From positions 7,733 through 71,732 of the forward strand of contig JBAWWI010000002.1 in NCBI GenBank assembly GCA_037146835.1: DNA of 64,000 bases, in the 5' to 3' direction. Positions within the stretch are counted from its first letter, which is position 1, and each line of letters begins with the position of its first letter. The stretch is from IMCC26256 sp037146835 (GTDB lineage: Bacteria; Actinomycetota; Acidimicrobiia; IMCC26256). This document shows, piece by piece, positions 9,003 through 18,279 of this stretch. The position numbers and the translations under genes are program-made. The notes beneath the pieces are model-generated. The model ran no database searches and was not told the DNA's origin. It saw only the letters and a program-made list of their open reading frames with translations.

Positions 9003-9860
9003 GTGACCTCAGCGATTCCACAGATTCCAGACTCTCCGCCACCTGAGTGGCGCTATCGACGAGCACTCCGCGTTGGCGCTGCACTGCGCGAACTCGGGAG
9101 GTCGCGCCACATCATTAGCGGCTTGGTCGTACGCCAAGTACGGTCGCAATACAGCCAGCAGGTGTTAGGGCTCGCGTGGGCTGTACTAACCCCATTAGCG
9201 CAGATGCTGGTGTTCACGTTTCTCCTAAATCGAGTAGGTAACTCCACTTTTGGTACTGGCGGAGTACCGCGGCCTCTATTCCTATATGTCGGACTTACCG
9301 CATGGTCTTTCTTCTCGAGTTCAGTATCAAGTGCTGGGTCTAGCCTCGTCGGTAACCCGCTACTCAATAAGGTTTATGCCCCTCGAGAAGTGTTCCCACT
9401 CTCGATGGTCTGTTCGTCAGGGGTCGACGCGGTCGCGTCAACCGCCCTCCTCCCTCTTCTATTCCTTGCTGCGGGAAGGTGGCCGTCGAGCACGTTCTAC
9501 TGGTTGCCACTGCTTGTGATTATTCTCGTTACAGCAACGGTTGCATTTGGCCTCGCCGTATCTGCAGTTACCGTCTACGTCCGCGATCTGCGAAGTGGAC
9601 TGCCTTTGATACTGCAGCTGGGGCTCTTTCTCACGCCGATTCTCTACCCAATTTCTCAAATTCCTGCACAGTTTCGAGCATTGACAATGGCGATCAACCC
9701 AATTGCAGGTGTCGTTGACGGGATGCGCGCATGCCTCTTTTACAACCAAGCACCCAATGCAACCTACACACTCCTTGCCGCAGGATCATCGCTTCTTTAC
9801 CTAGTTGGTGGTTTCCTATTGTTTAAGCGCCTAGAGACAGGATTCGCAGATGTCTCCTGA
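9003..9860 (+). CDS. ABC-2 polysaccharide exporter permease (Wzm-like)
   Basis: A 285-residue protein from the GTG at 9003, just after the methyltransferase stop; an in-frame ATG at 8961 would overlap that gene by 38 bases and is less likely. It has a cytoplasmic N-terminal helix with VRQVRSQYSQQVLGLAWAVLTP, the conserved start of ABC-2 permeases, and about six TM segments. With the Wzt-like ATPase it should export a lipid-linked glycan across the membrane. It overlaps the ATPase gene by eleven bases. Confidence 0.85.
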   Translation: MTSAIPQIPDSPPPEWRYRRALRVGAALRELGRSRHIISGLVVRQVRSQYSQQVLGLAWAVLTPLAQMLVFTFLLNRVGNSTFGTGGVPRPLFLYVGLTAWSFFSSSVSSAGSSLVGNPLLNKVYAPREVFPLSMVCSSGVDAVASTALLPLLFLAAGRWPSSTFYWLPLLVIILVTATVAFGLAVSAVTVYVRDLRSGLPLILQLGLFLTPILYPISQIPAQFRALTMAINPIAGVVDGMRACLFYNQAPNATYTLLAAGSSLLYLVGGFLLFKRLETGFADVS

Positions 9861-11043
9861 GGGCACCGTAACCATCGATCACGTTTGGAAACGTTTCCAT
9901 AGCGACAAAGGTCGGCGGCTTCTGCGCGACCACGTTTCACGCCTTGGCCGCCGCGTTTCAGGTCGAGAGGGTGCAGATCAGTGGCGCTGGGTACTACGGG
10001 AGATTGATTTTAAGATCGAGCCTGGAGAGTCTGTCGGGTTTGTTGGCTCGAATGGAGCAGGTAAATCAACTCTCCTAAAAATTATTTCAGGAGTCATGTT
10101 TCCTCACACAGGCAGGGTAGCTGTTGAGGGGCGCATTGGCGCTTTGATCGAGGTTGCAAGCGGCATACACCCAGAACTAACCGGAAAGGAAAACATAAGC
10201 GTATTCGGGACGCTTCTGGGCCTAGGCAAGTCAGACTTGGCGCGTAAATATGACGAGATTGTTGCTTTCGCGGAACTCGAGGATGCCATTAACCGGCAGG
10301 TTAAGTTTTACTCGAGCGGAATGAAGACGCGACTTGGTTTTGCGATTGCGGCTTTTCTTGAGCCGAGTGTTCTTATTGTCGATGAGGTTCTCGCTGTAGG
10401 CGACCAGATGTTCCAGCAGAAATGTCTTGATCGAATGCGCACTGTTTTGCAGTCAGGCACAACGTTATTGCTCGTCTCTCACGACCTAGCGGCAGTTGGG
10501 GCTACTGCCAGCCGAGCAATCTGGCTGGCCGACGGCACCATGAAAGCGGACGGTCCTGTTGACGAAGTACTTACCGGCTACCGAACTGCGATTGAGAAGG
10601 AAGCGGCATCGAAGATTGAGTTAGAGGGAGAAATTCGCATCTCGAACCTTGTTACCTCCGGAGGGGTCGGCGGAACCGTTACTACCGCTGGGGCATGTTC
10701 TGTGGGCTTCGACGTGACTGCGAAAAACCCTCAGCATGCGAACTTTTTTCTTGGCATAAGCCAAGGAGCCGCTACCCCGATTATTGCGGTGCGTAGAGAT
10801 GGGATCCGCGTCTCCGAGGGAGAGACCCACGTTGCAGTCGACTTCGAAAATATTCCTCTCCCGTCGGGCGGATATTTCTTGTGGTTTGCAGCCTTTGAGG
10901 TGCAGACGGGTAGAGAGATAACACCGTGGCAACCCATTGGTCCTCTACTCGTAGAAGGCGGAAGGTTGCTAGACCCAACCCCGAAAGCCATTGTTCGACT
11001 CTCACCAGTTTTCGTTGAGGCCCAATGGACAGTCAGTGACTGA
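9850..11043 (+). CDS. ABC transporter ATPase with C-terminal Wzt-type domain
   Basis: A 397-residue protein with Walker A GSNGAGKST (66-74), a signature region YSSGMKTRL (154-162), Walker B VLIVDE (174-179) and an H-loop LVSHD near 213. Residues from about 245 form a beta-rich domain like that of Wzt, which in characterised O-antigen exporters reads the modified end of the glycan. This suggests the polymer carries a terminal mark, perhaps a methyl group added by one of the nearby methyltransferases (inference). It is paired with the permease directly upstream. Confidence 0.88.
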   Translation: MSPEGTVTIDHVWKRFHSDKGRRLLRDHVSRLGRRVSGREGADQWRWVLREIDFKIEPGESVGFVGSNGAGKSTLLKIISGVMFPHTGRVAVEGRIGALIEVASGIHPELTGKENISVFGTLLGLGKSDLARKYDEIVAFAELEDAINRQVKFYSSGMKTRLGFAIAAFLEPSVLIVDEVLAVGDQMFQQKCLDRMRTVLQSGTTLLLVSHDLAAVGATASRAIWLADGTMKADGPVDEVLTGYRTAIEKEAASKIELEGEIRISNLVTSGGVGGTVTTAGACSVGFDVTAKNPQHANFFLGISQGAATPIIAVRRDGIRVSEGETHVAVDFENIPLPSGGYFLWFAAFEVQTGREITPWQPIGPLLVEGGRLLDPTPKAIVRLSPVFVEAQWTVSD

Positions 11044-12001
11044 GGTCCCCAAATTGGCCCAGGCTGAAAACCAAGCGCCGAACAACCCTCTCGTCTCGAT
11101 CATTGTCCCTGCTTTTAACGCGCAGGAGTACTTAGCAGAGACCATTGAGTCGGCCCTTGCACAGACTTATCGCCCCTTGGAGATAATTGTTATTGATGAT
11201 GGGTCAACTGATGAAACTGTCAAAATCGCTCGCTGTTACGGGGACCCAGTTACCGTCATTGAGCAAGAAAACTGCGGGCCAGCAGGGGCACGCAATACAG
11301 GTTTCGCAGCTGCACGCGGTGCAATCATCGCCCTTCTTGATGCGGACGATCAGTGGATGCCGAGTCGATTAGAGCGATGCGTTAAAGCACTGCAGTCTGA
11401 TCCCCAGATTGGATTTGTGACTACCGATGCGTTCCTTATCGAGGCAGATCAGCGGACGAGCAAGCGTTACTACGGCGGCTACCAGCGCTACCCATTCCCT
11501 GATCGCTCAAACCAGCTTCAGGAGATCGCGAAAAGAAACTTCGTCTTTGTCTCAGCAGTATTCGATCGCAGGCTATTGGACCTTGTTGGCGGGCGACTCA
11601 ACGAACAACTCTTGGGGACGGAGGACTACGACCTTTGGACGCGTTTTGTACTCGCGGGCGCAGCAGCGGAGTTAATTCCGGAGCCACTTGCCTGGTACCG
11701 AATCCGCTCCGACAGCGTCAGCCGGGCACGCCAGCGCCAATGGAAGGCCCACCTAACTGTTCTAGAGCAACACCTACCTACCCTCTGGTTGCTTGGAGCA
11801 CACGGCCGCCCACAGGATGCCTACGATATTGGTATCTCGTTATCTCGCAGCGGCGAGCGGAGAATGGCGACTTGGTTCCTCTTCCACGCTTTAACGGACC
11901 CCGGGGCAAACATTTTTCAACGAGCACGGTTTCTCCTACGCGGAGGCGCCGCATTGGTAGCGGGCCAAAGCAGGTGGGTAGAGACAAGGGACCCAGCATG
12001 A
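11036..12001 (+). CDS. GT2 family glycosyltransferase
   Basis: A 321-residue protein from the GTG at 11036, which overlaps the ATPase stop; a TTG at 10991 would add 15 residues. The GT-A fold is clear: VSIIVPAFNAQEY, VIDDGSTDET and LLDADDQW (the DxD-type motif). The C-terminal part has GTEDYDLWTRF, the ED motif of inverting GT2 enzymes. It probably adds one sugar to the growing glycan on the cytoplasmic side. Donor and acceptor cannot be read from sequence. Confidence 0.85.
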   Translation: MTEVPKLAQAENQAPNNPLVSIIVPAFNAQEYLAETIESALAQTYRPLEIIVIDDGSTDETVKIARCYGDPVTVIEQENCGPAGARNTGFAAARGAIIALLDADDQWMPSRLERCVKALQSDPQIGFVTTDAFLIEADQRTSKRYYGGYQRYPFPDRSNQLQEIAKRNFVFVSAVFDRRLLDLVGGRLNEQLLGTEDYDLWTRFVLAGAAAELIPEPLAWYRIRSDSVSRARQRQWKAHLTVLEQHLPTLWLLGAHGRPQDAYDIGISLSRSGERRMATWFLFHALTDPGANIFQRARFLLRGGAALVAGQSRWVETRDPA

Positions 12002-12011
12002 GTGCACCGAC

Positions 12012-13001
12012 GTGAGCGCATCTAAAGGTCTCGTGCTACTCGTCGGTGCGCCGCGCTCAGGTACCACTTGGCTGCAGCAATTACTCGGCGCTCACCCGTT
12101 GATTGCGACCCCGCAGGAGACCGATGTCTTCAGCAGATTTCTGCAGCCTTTATACGACTCATGGATCCGAGAGACCCGTGGCGGCGAGGAAGCGATTGTG
12201 AAACGCCGCTTTAAAGGTCTACATAGCGTGCTCACCGAGAGCGAATTCACCGCAATCGGTAGGGGCATTATTAATGAAGTAGTTGCCAATGCTGCGGGGC
12301 TCAAGCCGGGTTCCGAGATTGTTGTTGAGAAAACTCCAGCCCACAGCCGCTGCTCGAGTTCGATCTCCCTCTTCGCCCCCGACGCGAAGATCGTTCATCT
12401 AATTCGCGACGGGCGCGATGTTGCTAGTTCGCTGGTTGCCGCTGGCAATAGTTGGGGCGGATGGTGGGCGCCAAAGACCATCACGCGCGCGAGCGAAGTA
12501 TGGAGTGAGCACATAGAAGGTGCGCGCGACTTCGCAGGTATGGATGGCTACCTTGAGGTGCGGTACGAAGATCTTCGAACAGACGGCGCATCGACGCTCG
12601 AGCGGGTATTCGCCCACATCGGAGTAGCGGCCACGATCGAGGAATGCGAGTTACTAATCCAAGCGTTTGCCTTAGACAAAATGGCCCTAGGCGAGTCCTC
12701 CATAGTCATCGGGGGCGAATTCGCCTCAGCCGCTAGTGAGCGCAGAGAGCCAGAGGGATTTTTCGGCAAAGGTGGTAGCGGGTCTTGGCGCACCCAATGG
12801 GGCACCAGGGAACTCCTAGCCTTTGAGAACTCCGCGGGGAACCTCCTTATAGATCTCGGATATGAAGTCTCGAGTGGCTGGGCTGGAACTTCCTCTCAGT
12901 TACAGCGCTTTAAGCGAGAACGCCTCAGGAGCGAGCGCTCACGAATGCGCCTAGATCGCTTTGTGGCTGGATTGAATCGCCTTAGGCGAAAACAGCCTTA
13001 G
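12012..13001 (+). CDS. P-loop sulfotransferase-like protein 1
   Basis: A 329-residue protein. The N-terminus has the PAPS-binding loop GAPRSGTTWL (12-21), and KIVHLIRDGRDVASS supplies the 3'-phosphate-binding Arg/Ser region. Both match carbohydrate sulfotransferases. A C-terminal stretch is rich in Arg and may contact an acidic acceptor or the membrane. The start is GTG, ten bases after the GT2 gene. It is one of five sulfotransferase-like genes in the locus. Sulfate transfer to the glycan is inferred; some P-loop relatives have other roles. Confidence 0.78.
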   Translation: MSASKGLVLLVGAPRSGTTWLQQLLGAHPLIATPQETDVFSRFLQPLYDSWIRETRGGEEAIVKRRFKGLHSVLTESEFTAIGRGIINEVVANAAGLKPGSEIVVEKTPAHSRCSSSISLFAPDAKIVHLIRDGRDVASSLVAAGNSWGGWWAPKTITRASEVWSEHIEGARDFAGMDGYLEVRYEDLRTDGASTLERVFAHIGVAATIEECELLIQAFALDKMALGESSIVIGGEFASAASERREPEGFFGKGGSGSWRTQWGTRELLAFENSAGNLLIDLGYEVSSGWAGTSSQLQRFKRERLRSERSRMRLDRFVAGLNRLRRKQP

Positions 13002-13090
13002 TAAAAATTAGCCTCAAACGGTACTGCTACTCCCTGATATCGGCGATGATCTAGCCCTTACATAAGAGAAACTGGCTTGGAGGAATACAG

Positions 13091-13813
13091 ATGAATCGGT
13101 GGCAATTCTACGGGAGTCGAATCCGCGGGTCTATAGCAAGAACCTTGAACTCCGCATCTGATGCGATCGCGCCCTCGCGGTCAAGGACTGAATTGCGCCG
13201 GAAAGTTGGAGGCCTCTGGGATGAGATGGGGATGCTTCAAATTAATTTTCTCATCGAGCAGGGACTGACCCCCGAGTCCTACTTTCTCGATGTCGGCTGT
13301 GGGGTCCTACGAGCTGGGCACCATCTCGTCCGTCACCTAGACAAGGGTCATTACTGCGGCGTCGACATTGATGAAGACATGATCGCCGGCGGTATCGACC
13401 AACTAAAAGAGGACGGCCTTGATAACAAGGGTGCACGCCTTAGGGTGACGACTACTTTTGATGTTGATTTTGGTGAGAAATTTGACGCTGGTATAGCGCA
13501 ATCGGTGTTTACTCACCTCCCGATCAATTCCATTTGGCACTGCTTATCAAGCGTGAGCGAAGTGCTAGCTCCTGGTGGCGTGTTCTATGCAACATTCTTC
13601 CGTGGACCAGAGGGACCCGAGAGATTCACTCCGATCCAGCAACCATGCCTTGAGGGGCGCGTCTCAGTTCGAACTTTTGCAGATGAGAATCCGTACCATT
13701 ACTCGCCTAAAGACTTCGCACGCATGTGCGAGAACCTTCCATTAGCGATAGAGGACATCGGAGACTGGGGGCACCCTCGTGGGCAGCAAATGATGGCGTT
13801 TAAACGGATCTGA
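13091..13813 (+). CDS. Class I SAM-dependent methyltransferase
   Basis: A 240-residue protein with the SAM-binding motif FLDVGCGVLRAG (65-76), an acidic ribose-binding segment VDIDEDM (91-97), and motif IV-like VFTHLP. A well-spaced GGAGG precedes the ATG. It differs from the MycE-like gene upstream and lacks the DDGSH metal motif. Its place between sulfotransferase-like genes suggests a glycan or lipid-linked acceptor (inference). Confidence 0.75.
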   Translation: MNRWQFYGSRIRGSIARTLNSASDAIAPSRSRTELRRKVGGLWDEMGMLQINFLIEQGLTPESYFLDVGCGVLRAGHHLVRHLDKGHYCGVDIDEDMIAGGIDQLKEDGLDNKGARLRVTTTFDVDFGEKFDAGIAQSVFTHLPINSIWHCLSSVSEVLAPGGVFYATFFRGPEGPERFTPIQQPCLEGRVSVRTFADENPYHYSPKDFARMCENLPLAIEDIGDWGHPRGQQMMAFKRI

Positions 13814-13815
13814 AG

Positions 13816-14781
13816 ATGACGTCAATCGTAATTCTCGGGATGCATCGAAGTGGCACCTCCGCGATTACGCGCGCACTTAACTTGCTCGGCGCAGAGCTCG
13901 GCCCCACAGAAGATGTTGGTCAATATTGGGAACGAGCGGCAATGCGTCTGCAATGCGACGCTCTGCTTGCGAAGTTTGGCGGAGCATGGGATTGCCCAGG
14001 CCTCATGCCCGATTCCTGGGAAACCGATGAAAGCGTTGCTGAGGTTGAGCCTGGCGCTGCATCTGCCATTGCAGAGTATGGATCCCCCGAGGTGCTGCTC
14101 TGGAAAGATCCGCGCGCATCTTTGACTCTTCCGTTTTGGCGCAAGTATCTAGGCGATGATCCGATCGCAATAATCATCTACCGGCACCCTGAAGAGGTCT
14201 GGGCGTCTTTAGATACTCGCAATGGATTTGGCCCTGGGCTCTCATTCGCGCTCTGGGAGCGTTATAACTCTGATGCGCTGCGCTACGCCAGCGGTTTACG
14301 AACAGTTGTATTCGCATACTCCGATTTAATACAGAAGCAGTCAGAGATCATGACTGAACTGGCAGCCACTCTAGGGAGATGGGGAGTCTCGCTCAAAGAT
14401 CCAGCGACCACCGATATGGAGTTGCGCGCAGATCAGCAGCACCACCACGCGACCAAGCATTTTTCACATTTAAGTGCCACAACATCGCAGCGAGAACTCT
14501 TCGATATTCTTGAAGCATCTCGAGGGGTGCATGCTTCATTCTCGCCTCCGAGAGCGATGGATCCATCGCCTTTAAGCCTCGAAATCATCGCGATGCGAAA
14601 ACAGTTTCGCGAGAGTCGCCGAGAACTCTGGAGGGCGCAGAGCAACTATCGCAGCCTCTCTGGATCGCGCCGAAAACTGCTCTCGCTTCTCATTAGGCCC
14701 TACCGCTCGGCAAAAGAGCCTCTAACCCCAAGCAAAGACGATGCCGTTAGCCCTGTGCGACGAGAAGCATCATCGGCATGA
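13816..14781 (+). CDS. P-loop sulfotransferase-like protein 2
   Basis: A 321-residue protein starting MTSIVILGMHRSGTSAI, with the 5'-phosphosulfate loop at 8-15. The segment AIIIYRHPEEVWASL resembles the 3'-phosphate-binding region. The last 60 residues are basic and probably peripheral. It is divergent from sulfotransferase-like protein 1, so the two are old paralogs or were acquired separately. It starts two bases after the methyltransferase and overlaps the next gene by ATGA. Confidence 0.7.
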   Translation: MTSIVILGMHRSGTSAITRALNLLGAELGPTEDVGQYWERAAMRLQCDALLAKFGGAWDCPGLMPDSWETDESVAEVEPGAASAIAEYGSPEVLLWKDPRASLTLPFWRKYLGDDPIAIIIYRHPEEVWASLDTRNGFGPGLSFALWERYNSDALRYASGLRTVVFAYSDLIQKQSEIMTELAATLGRWGVSLKDPATTDMELRADQQHHHATKHFSHLSATTSQRELFDILEASRGVHASFSPPRAMDPSPLSLEIIAMRKQFRESRRELWRAQSNYRSLSGSRRKLLSLLIRPYRSAKEPLTPSKDDAVSPVRREASSA

Positions 14782-15518
14782 CCACTAGCAGCAATTCCAG
14801 AGAACCGAAGATAGTAATCACGGGTACCGGGCGTTCTGGCACCACACTGCTAGTTCAAATTCTTACCGATCTAGGGCTTGATACCGGCTTCAGCTCAGAT
14901 GCCCCCATTGACAAGACCACACACGCAGGGTTAGAGACGGGACTTGATTCTCCAAGTGCTCCTCGCATTGTAAAGAGCCCCAATTTAAGCCGTCGTCTCG
15001 ATGCGATACTCGCAGATGGGAACGTCGCTGTCGAGCATGTGATTATTCCAATGCGAGACCTTGCAGTTGCCTCAGCGAGTCGCGTCCGTGCAACAAAGTA
15101 CGGCTCCAATCTCCATGCAATGGGTGGGCTCTTTGGCACCACCAACGCAGTAAAGCAGCAAGAAAGCCTTGCCCTCCTTAATTACAAGTTGATGTTTACA
15201 CTCGCCAAGTACGACATCCCTCACACTCTCCTATTGTTCCCGAGATTCGCGAGCGACTGGAACTACCTCTACTCGCACCTCTCGTTCCTTGACCCATCCA
15301 TTCCACCGGAGGCTTGGCAAGCCGCTGTAGCCGCTCGAGTTCGCCCCGAGTTAATTCACGAGACGCCACTTACCCGCACAGAGCAGTTCGCTACACGCCT
15401 TGGTTCGTCATACAACAAAATGATTGGGCGGCCGATGAGAGGGGTTCGGAAAGCCCTTACTGGACAGCTAAGGCAGAGCCGCAAATCACCAGATTCATTA
15501 CACCCGAAACCTGAGTGA
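14778..15518 (+). CDS. P-loop sulfotransferase-like protein 3
   Basis: A 246-residue protein with IVITGTGRSGTTLL (P-loop near 16-23). The 3'-phosphate region appears as IIPMRDLAVASASR. It is smaller than its neighbours. The overlapping start (ATGA) indicates translational coupling to sulfotransferase-like protein 2. Sulfation of a glycan is likely but unproven; a nucleotide-binding role without sulfotransferase activity is possible. Confidence 0.65.
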   Translation: MTTSSNSREPKIVITGTGRSGTTLLVQILTDLGLDTGFSSDAPIDKTTHAGLETGLDSPSAPRIVKSPNLSRRLDAILADGNVAVEHVIIPMRDLAVASASRVRATKYGSNLHAMGGLFGTTNAVKQQESLALLNYKLMFTLAKYDIPHTLLLFPRFASDWNYLYSHLSFLDPSIPPEAWQAAVAARVRPELIHETPLTRTEQFATRLGSSYNKMIGRPMRGVRKALTGQLRQSRKSPDSLHPKPE

Positions 15519-16303
15519 TGCCAGCAGTGTCGAACGAATCGGTGACTGTGTGCGTAGCAAGCCTCGATACCTCTGAGGTTACCGAGTTGTGTATTAGATC
15601 TCTTCGCAAATTTGCGGGTGCACCGATGAGCCTCCAGATTGGCGACTGCGGGTCAACAGATGGCTCGCTAGAAATGCTCAGAGGGTTCGAGACCGAGGGA
15701 TGGCTAACACTTGAGGTTGCCGAGGGCGGTAGGCAACATGCCGAGTGGCTAGACCAATGGCTTGCGAGTTGCACTACTAGGTTCTTGGTTTTCTCTGACT
15801 CAGATGTTGAGTACCGAGCGCCAAATTGGCTTAAGGACATGCTTGGGCAAGCGAGCATTACGGGGGCTGCACTTGTGTGCGGGCGGATGCAATACCCCCC
15901 AGCAACTTTCGTGCACCCCAAGACAGGCGCGCGCAGGAGACTGGCACAGCGCCCAACGACATGGTTATTAATGCTTGACCTAGAGCAACTACGCGGCGCA
16001 GTCAACGAGTCGTTCGCATATAAAGACGAACAAGACCCTGACGCCTTCGGTGGGAAGGTTGCGTACGACGTAGGTGCGAAATATTTTGCGGCGGTAGTTA
16101 ATAGTGGACTTCACTGGGCAGAGATGCCGCCCGAGTGGCAATCCCATTACCGACATTTTGGCGGGTTGACCTGGCTTGGGGCTCGCGGTGATGGGGTAAG
16201 CATCAAGAAACGTGCGAAGCAGGCTGTGAAATTACTAACAGTAAAACGGCATCTAAAAGTTGCGCGCAAGAATCACTGGGGCGCGCCAGAGACCTCTTCA
16301 TAA
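15515..16303 (+). CDS. GT2-like glycosyltransferase
   Basis: A 262-residue protein with a GT-A start (VTVCVASLDTSEVTELCIRS), GDCGSTDGS and the DxD-like motif FSDSDVEY. Starts GTG (15515) and ATG (15518) overlap the upstream stop. It is the last gene of the plus-strand operon and converges on the GT4 gene at 16273, overlapping it by 31 bases. The C-terminus is basic. Donor and acceptor are unknown. Confidence 0.7.
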   Translation: MMPAVSNESVTVCVASLDTSEVTELCIRSLRKFAGAPMSLQIGDCGSTDGSLEMLRGFETEGWLTLEVAEGGRQHAEWLDQWLASCTTRFLVFSDSDVEYRAPNWLKDMLGQASITGAALVCGRMQYPPATFVHPKTGARRRLAQRPTTWLLMLDLEQLRGAVNESFAYKDEQDPDAFGGKVAYDVGAKYFAAVVNSGLHWAEMPPEWQSHYRHFGGLTWLGARGDGVSIKKRAKQAVKLLTVKRHLKVARKNHWGAPETSS

Positions 16304-17403
16304 AGGGTGCGCAGGGAAGCACCCACTAACGCTGGTGTGCGCTCCGCTCTAACCTTGGCCATATTCACACCCGCCTTCGTTGCTGCATCCGTATCACGTA
16401 AACATTCGAGAATCGCCTCTGCTAAAGCATTCACATCACTTGGCGGCACTACCCAGCCTGTGCCCTCTGATCTAACCGTCGATCCAAGCGCACCTACATC
16501 CGAGACAATCAGCGGTACCAAGTTGGCATAGGCATCTTGAAGCACTGCGCTTTGAGACTCAAACGAGGTATAGGGCAGAACATTGACAGCGCAACGCGCA
16601 TACAGAGCTGCCTTACGCTCAGCAGTTGCGTACCCAATCTCGGCAACGATTCTTTGGTCGCGAGAGGCTGCTGAGCGGATCTCGTCCTCTATTTCGCCAA
16701 ACCCTTTTCCAGAGATCACCAAGCGAAACTCCTGCTCTGGCGGCAAGAGTTTGATCGCCTCTAATAATACGTCCACACCCTTATTGCGCCTAAGGGTGCC
16801 AAAAAAGAGAATCTCGGGTACTCCATCATCAACGCCAATGTCATCAATAACTACGGGAGGCGCCAGAATCGGCAACGGGATATAGCGGATGCGCGCTGGA
16901 TCAACATCAAACTCGGCACTCAAGCGCTCCCCAACCCAATCGTGATGGACAACAAGAGTCCCCGCATTTGCATACTCGCGTGCCAGCACTGAGCGCTCGA
17001 GTTTCATCGGCATACGGCGCTGGTGAGGGATCACGTCATGAACCGTTGAGACAAGAGGTACGCGCCGCGCCAGAGTGCGCAGTGCAGCCCAATCCACAAA
17101 GGGATTCAGATAAATAATATGTGCGACGTCGAAGGACTCCCCCTTAATCGCTCGGCTACGCGCACGAGCGCGCCCTATGTAAGTAGATGCACGCGAGACT
17201 CCCCATGAAATGCTGCCTTCGCTGCTGCGCTCATCAACTCCTGGTAACGGGGTAAGAATTTCACACCCCTGAAGTGAACTTGAGATTGGGTCAAGCGGGC
17301 GCTCGGTGCAGTGAACTGCGAGGTGATCTCCATGGCGCAGCACTCCACCAGCGAGCGCCAGCTCCTCTCGCCTTAGGTAAGGCCAATACCAGTAGATATC
17401 CAT
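16273..17403 (-). CDS. GT4 family glycosyltransferase
   Basis: A 376-residue GT-B protein. The N-terminal domain contains a VSTVHDVIPHQ segment. The C-terminal domain has ILFFGTLRRNKGVDVLLEAI, the start of the nucleotide-binding half, and SFESQSAVLQDAYANLVPLIVSDVGALG, which corresponds to the E-x7-E region of GT4 enzymes. It is the last gene of a four-gene minus-strand block of glycosyltransferases. A retaining transfer from a nucleotide sugar is expected. Confidence 0.8.
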   Translation of the reverse strand: MDIYWYWPYLRREELALAGGVLRHGDHLAVHCTERPLDPISSSLQGCEILTPLPGVDERSSEGSISWGVSRASTYIGRARARSRAIKGESFDVAHIIYLNPFVDWAALRTLARRVPLVSTVHDVIPHQRRMPMKLERSVLAREYANAGTLVVHHDWVGERLSAEFDVDPARIRYIPLPILAPPVVIDDIGVDDGVPEILFFGTLRRNKGVDVLLEAIKLLPPEQEFRLVISGKGFGEIEDEIRSAASRDQRIVAEIGYATAERKAALYARCAVNVLPYTSFESQSAVLQDAYANLVPLIVSDVGALGSTVRSEGTGWVVPPSDVNALAEAILECLRDTDAATKAGVNMAKVRAERTPALVGASLRTLYEEVSGAPQ

Positions 17404-17418
17404 CTCGTCCTAATTTGA

Positions 17419-18279
17419 TTAGAGAAATAGAGTTCGGTCGCGGATACTTCCCTGCAGATGCCCTAGGCGCACTCCAGCCACCCAGCACCATTGAGCACGC
17501 CCCGAGGCACCTCGCAGACGAGGAAGCATGGTTATTAGGCGAACCCATGAACGCCATCCACTAAATCTCCCGGGCGGCCGAAGCCCGCTGCGCTGAACCT
17601 CTCGTCGCAGTTTGGGCCGATTGCGGCCGTATGTCAGACCCTGTCGCCACAGCGTCTTTGGCTCACCGCGCATCCGGTAGAGAAGACGAGCATTTGGCTC
17701 AAAAATAAGTGGAATCTTGGCAACAAAAAGTCGCAGCGAAAACTCGTGGTCCTCGGCTCCAACGAAATCATCTTTGAACCCACCGACTCTCTCAAAAGTC
17801 TCTCTGCGCACTCCAAAATTTCCACCCGAGGCGATCGGAAATATCCCATGCCATTCAAGTGGGCGGTCTGGTGGATATATGCCGCGCGAATTTGCAAGCC
17901 ATTCGGGATTCAATACAGAGACATCGCAGGGTCCAGTCGCAACCTCGCCTTTCTCTAGAGCAGAGGCCATGGCAGCTAGCCAACCCGGAACCACGACATC
18001 ATCGCCATCGCAGATCAAAACCATTGGCGCGTTCGTCGAATCAAATCCAGTCTGACGCGCATAAGCGAGGCCGTCACGCTCTGAGGCCTGCACGACACGA
18101 ACGCGATCATTTAGCCCTGCATACTCCTCGGAGATCTTAAGCGTGGAGTCGGTTGACCGATTATTGACTAAAACCACTTCCCACTCGCCACTCCACTCCT
18201 GCGCTAGTAGAGCGTCGAGTGCCTCGGGAAGAGTGGACTCAACATTTCGAATCGGCATCACAATACTGATCTGCATCAC
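17419..18279 (-). CDS. GT2 glycosyltransferase, tandem paralog A
   Basis: A 286-residue protein with ISIVMPIRNVESTLPEALDALL, VLVNNRSTDSTL, LICDGDDVV and GAEDHEFSLRLF, the canonical GT2 motif set. Its C-terminal segment (LWRQGLTYGRNRPKLRR) is closely matched in the upstream gene, so the pair arose by duplication. The start overlaps the upstream stop by ATGA. Confidence 0.83.
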   Translation of the reverse strand: MMQISIVMPIRNVESTLPEALDALLAQEWSGEWEVVLVNNRSTDSTLKISEEYAGLNDRVRVVQASERDGLAYARQTGFDSTNAPMVLICDGDDVVVPGWLAAMASALEKGEVATGPCDVSVLNPEWLANSRGIYPPDRPLEWHGIFPIASGGNFGVRRETFERVGGFKDDFVGAEDHEFSLRLFVAKIPLIFEPNARLLYRMRGEPKTLWRQGLTYGRNRPKLRREVQRSGLRPPGRFSGWRSWVRLITMLPRLRGASGRAQWCWVAGVRLGHLQGSIRDRTLFL

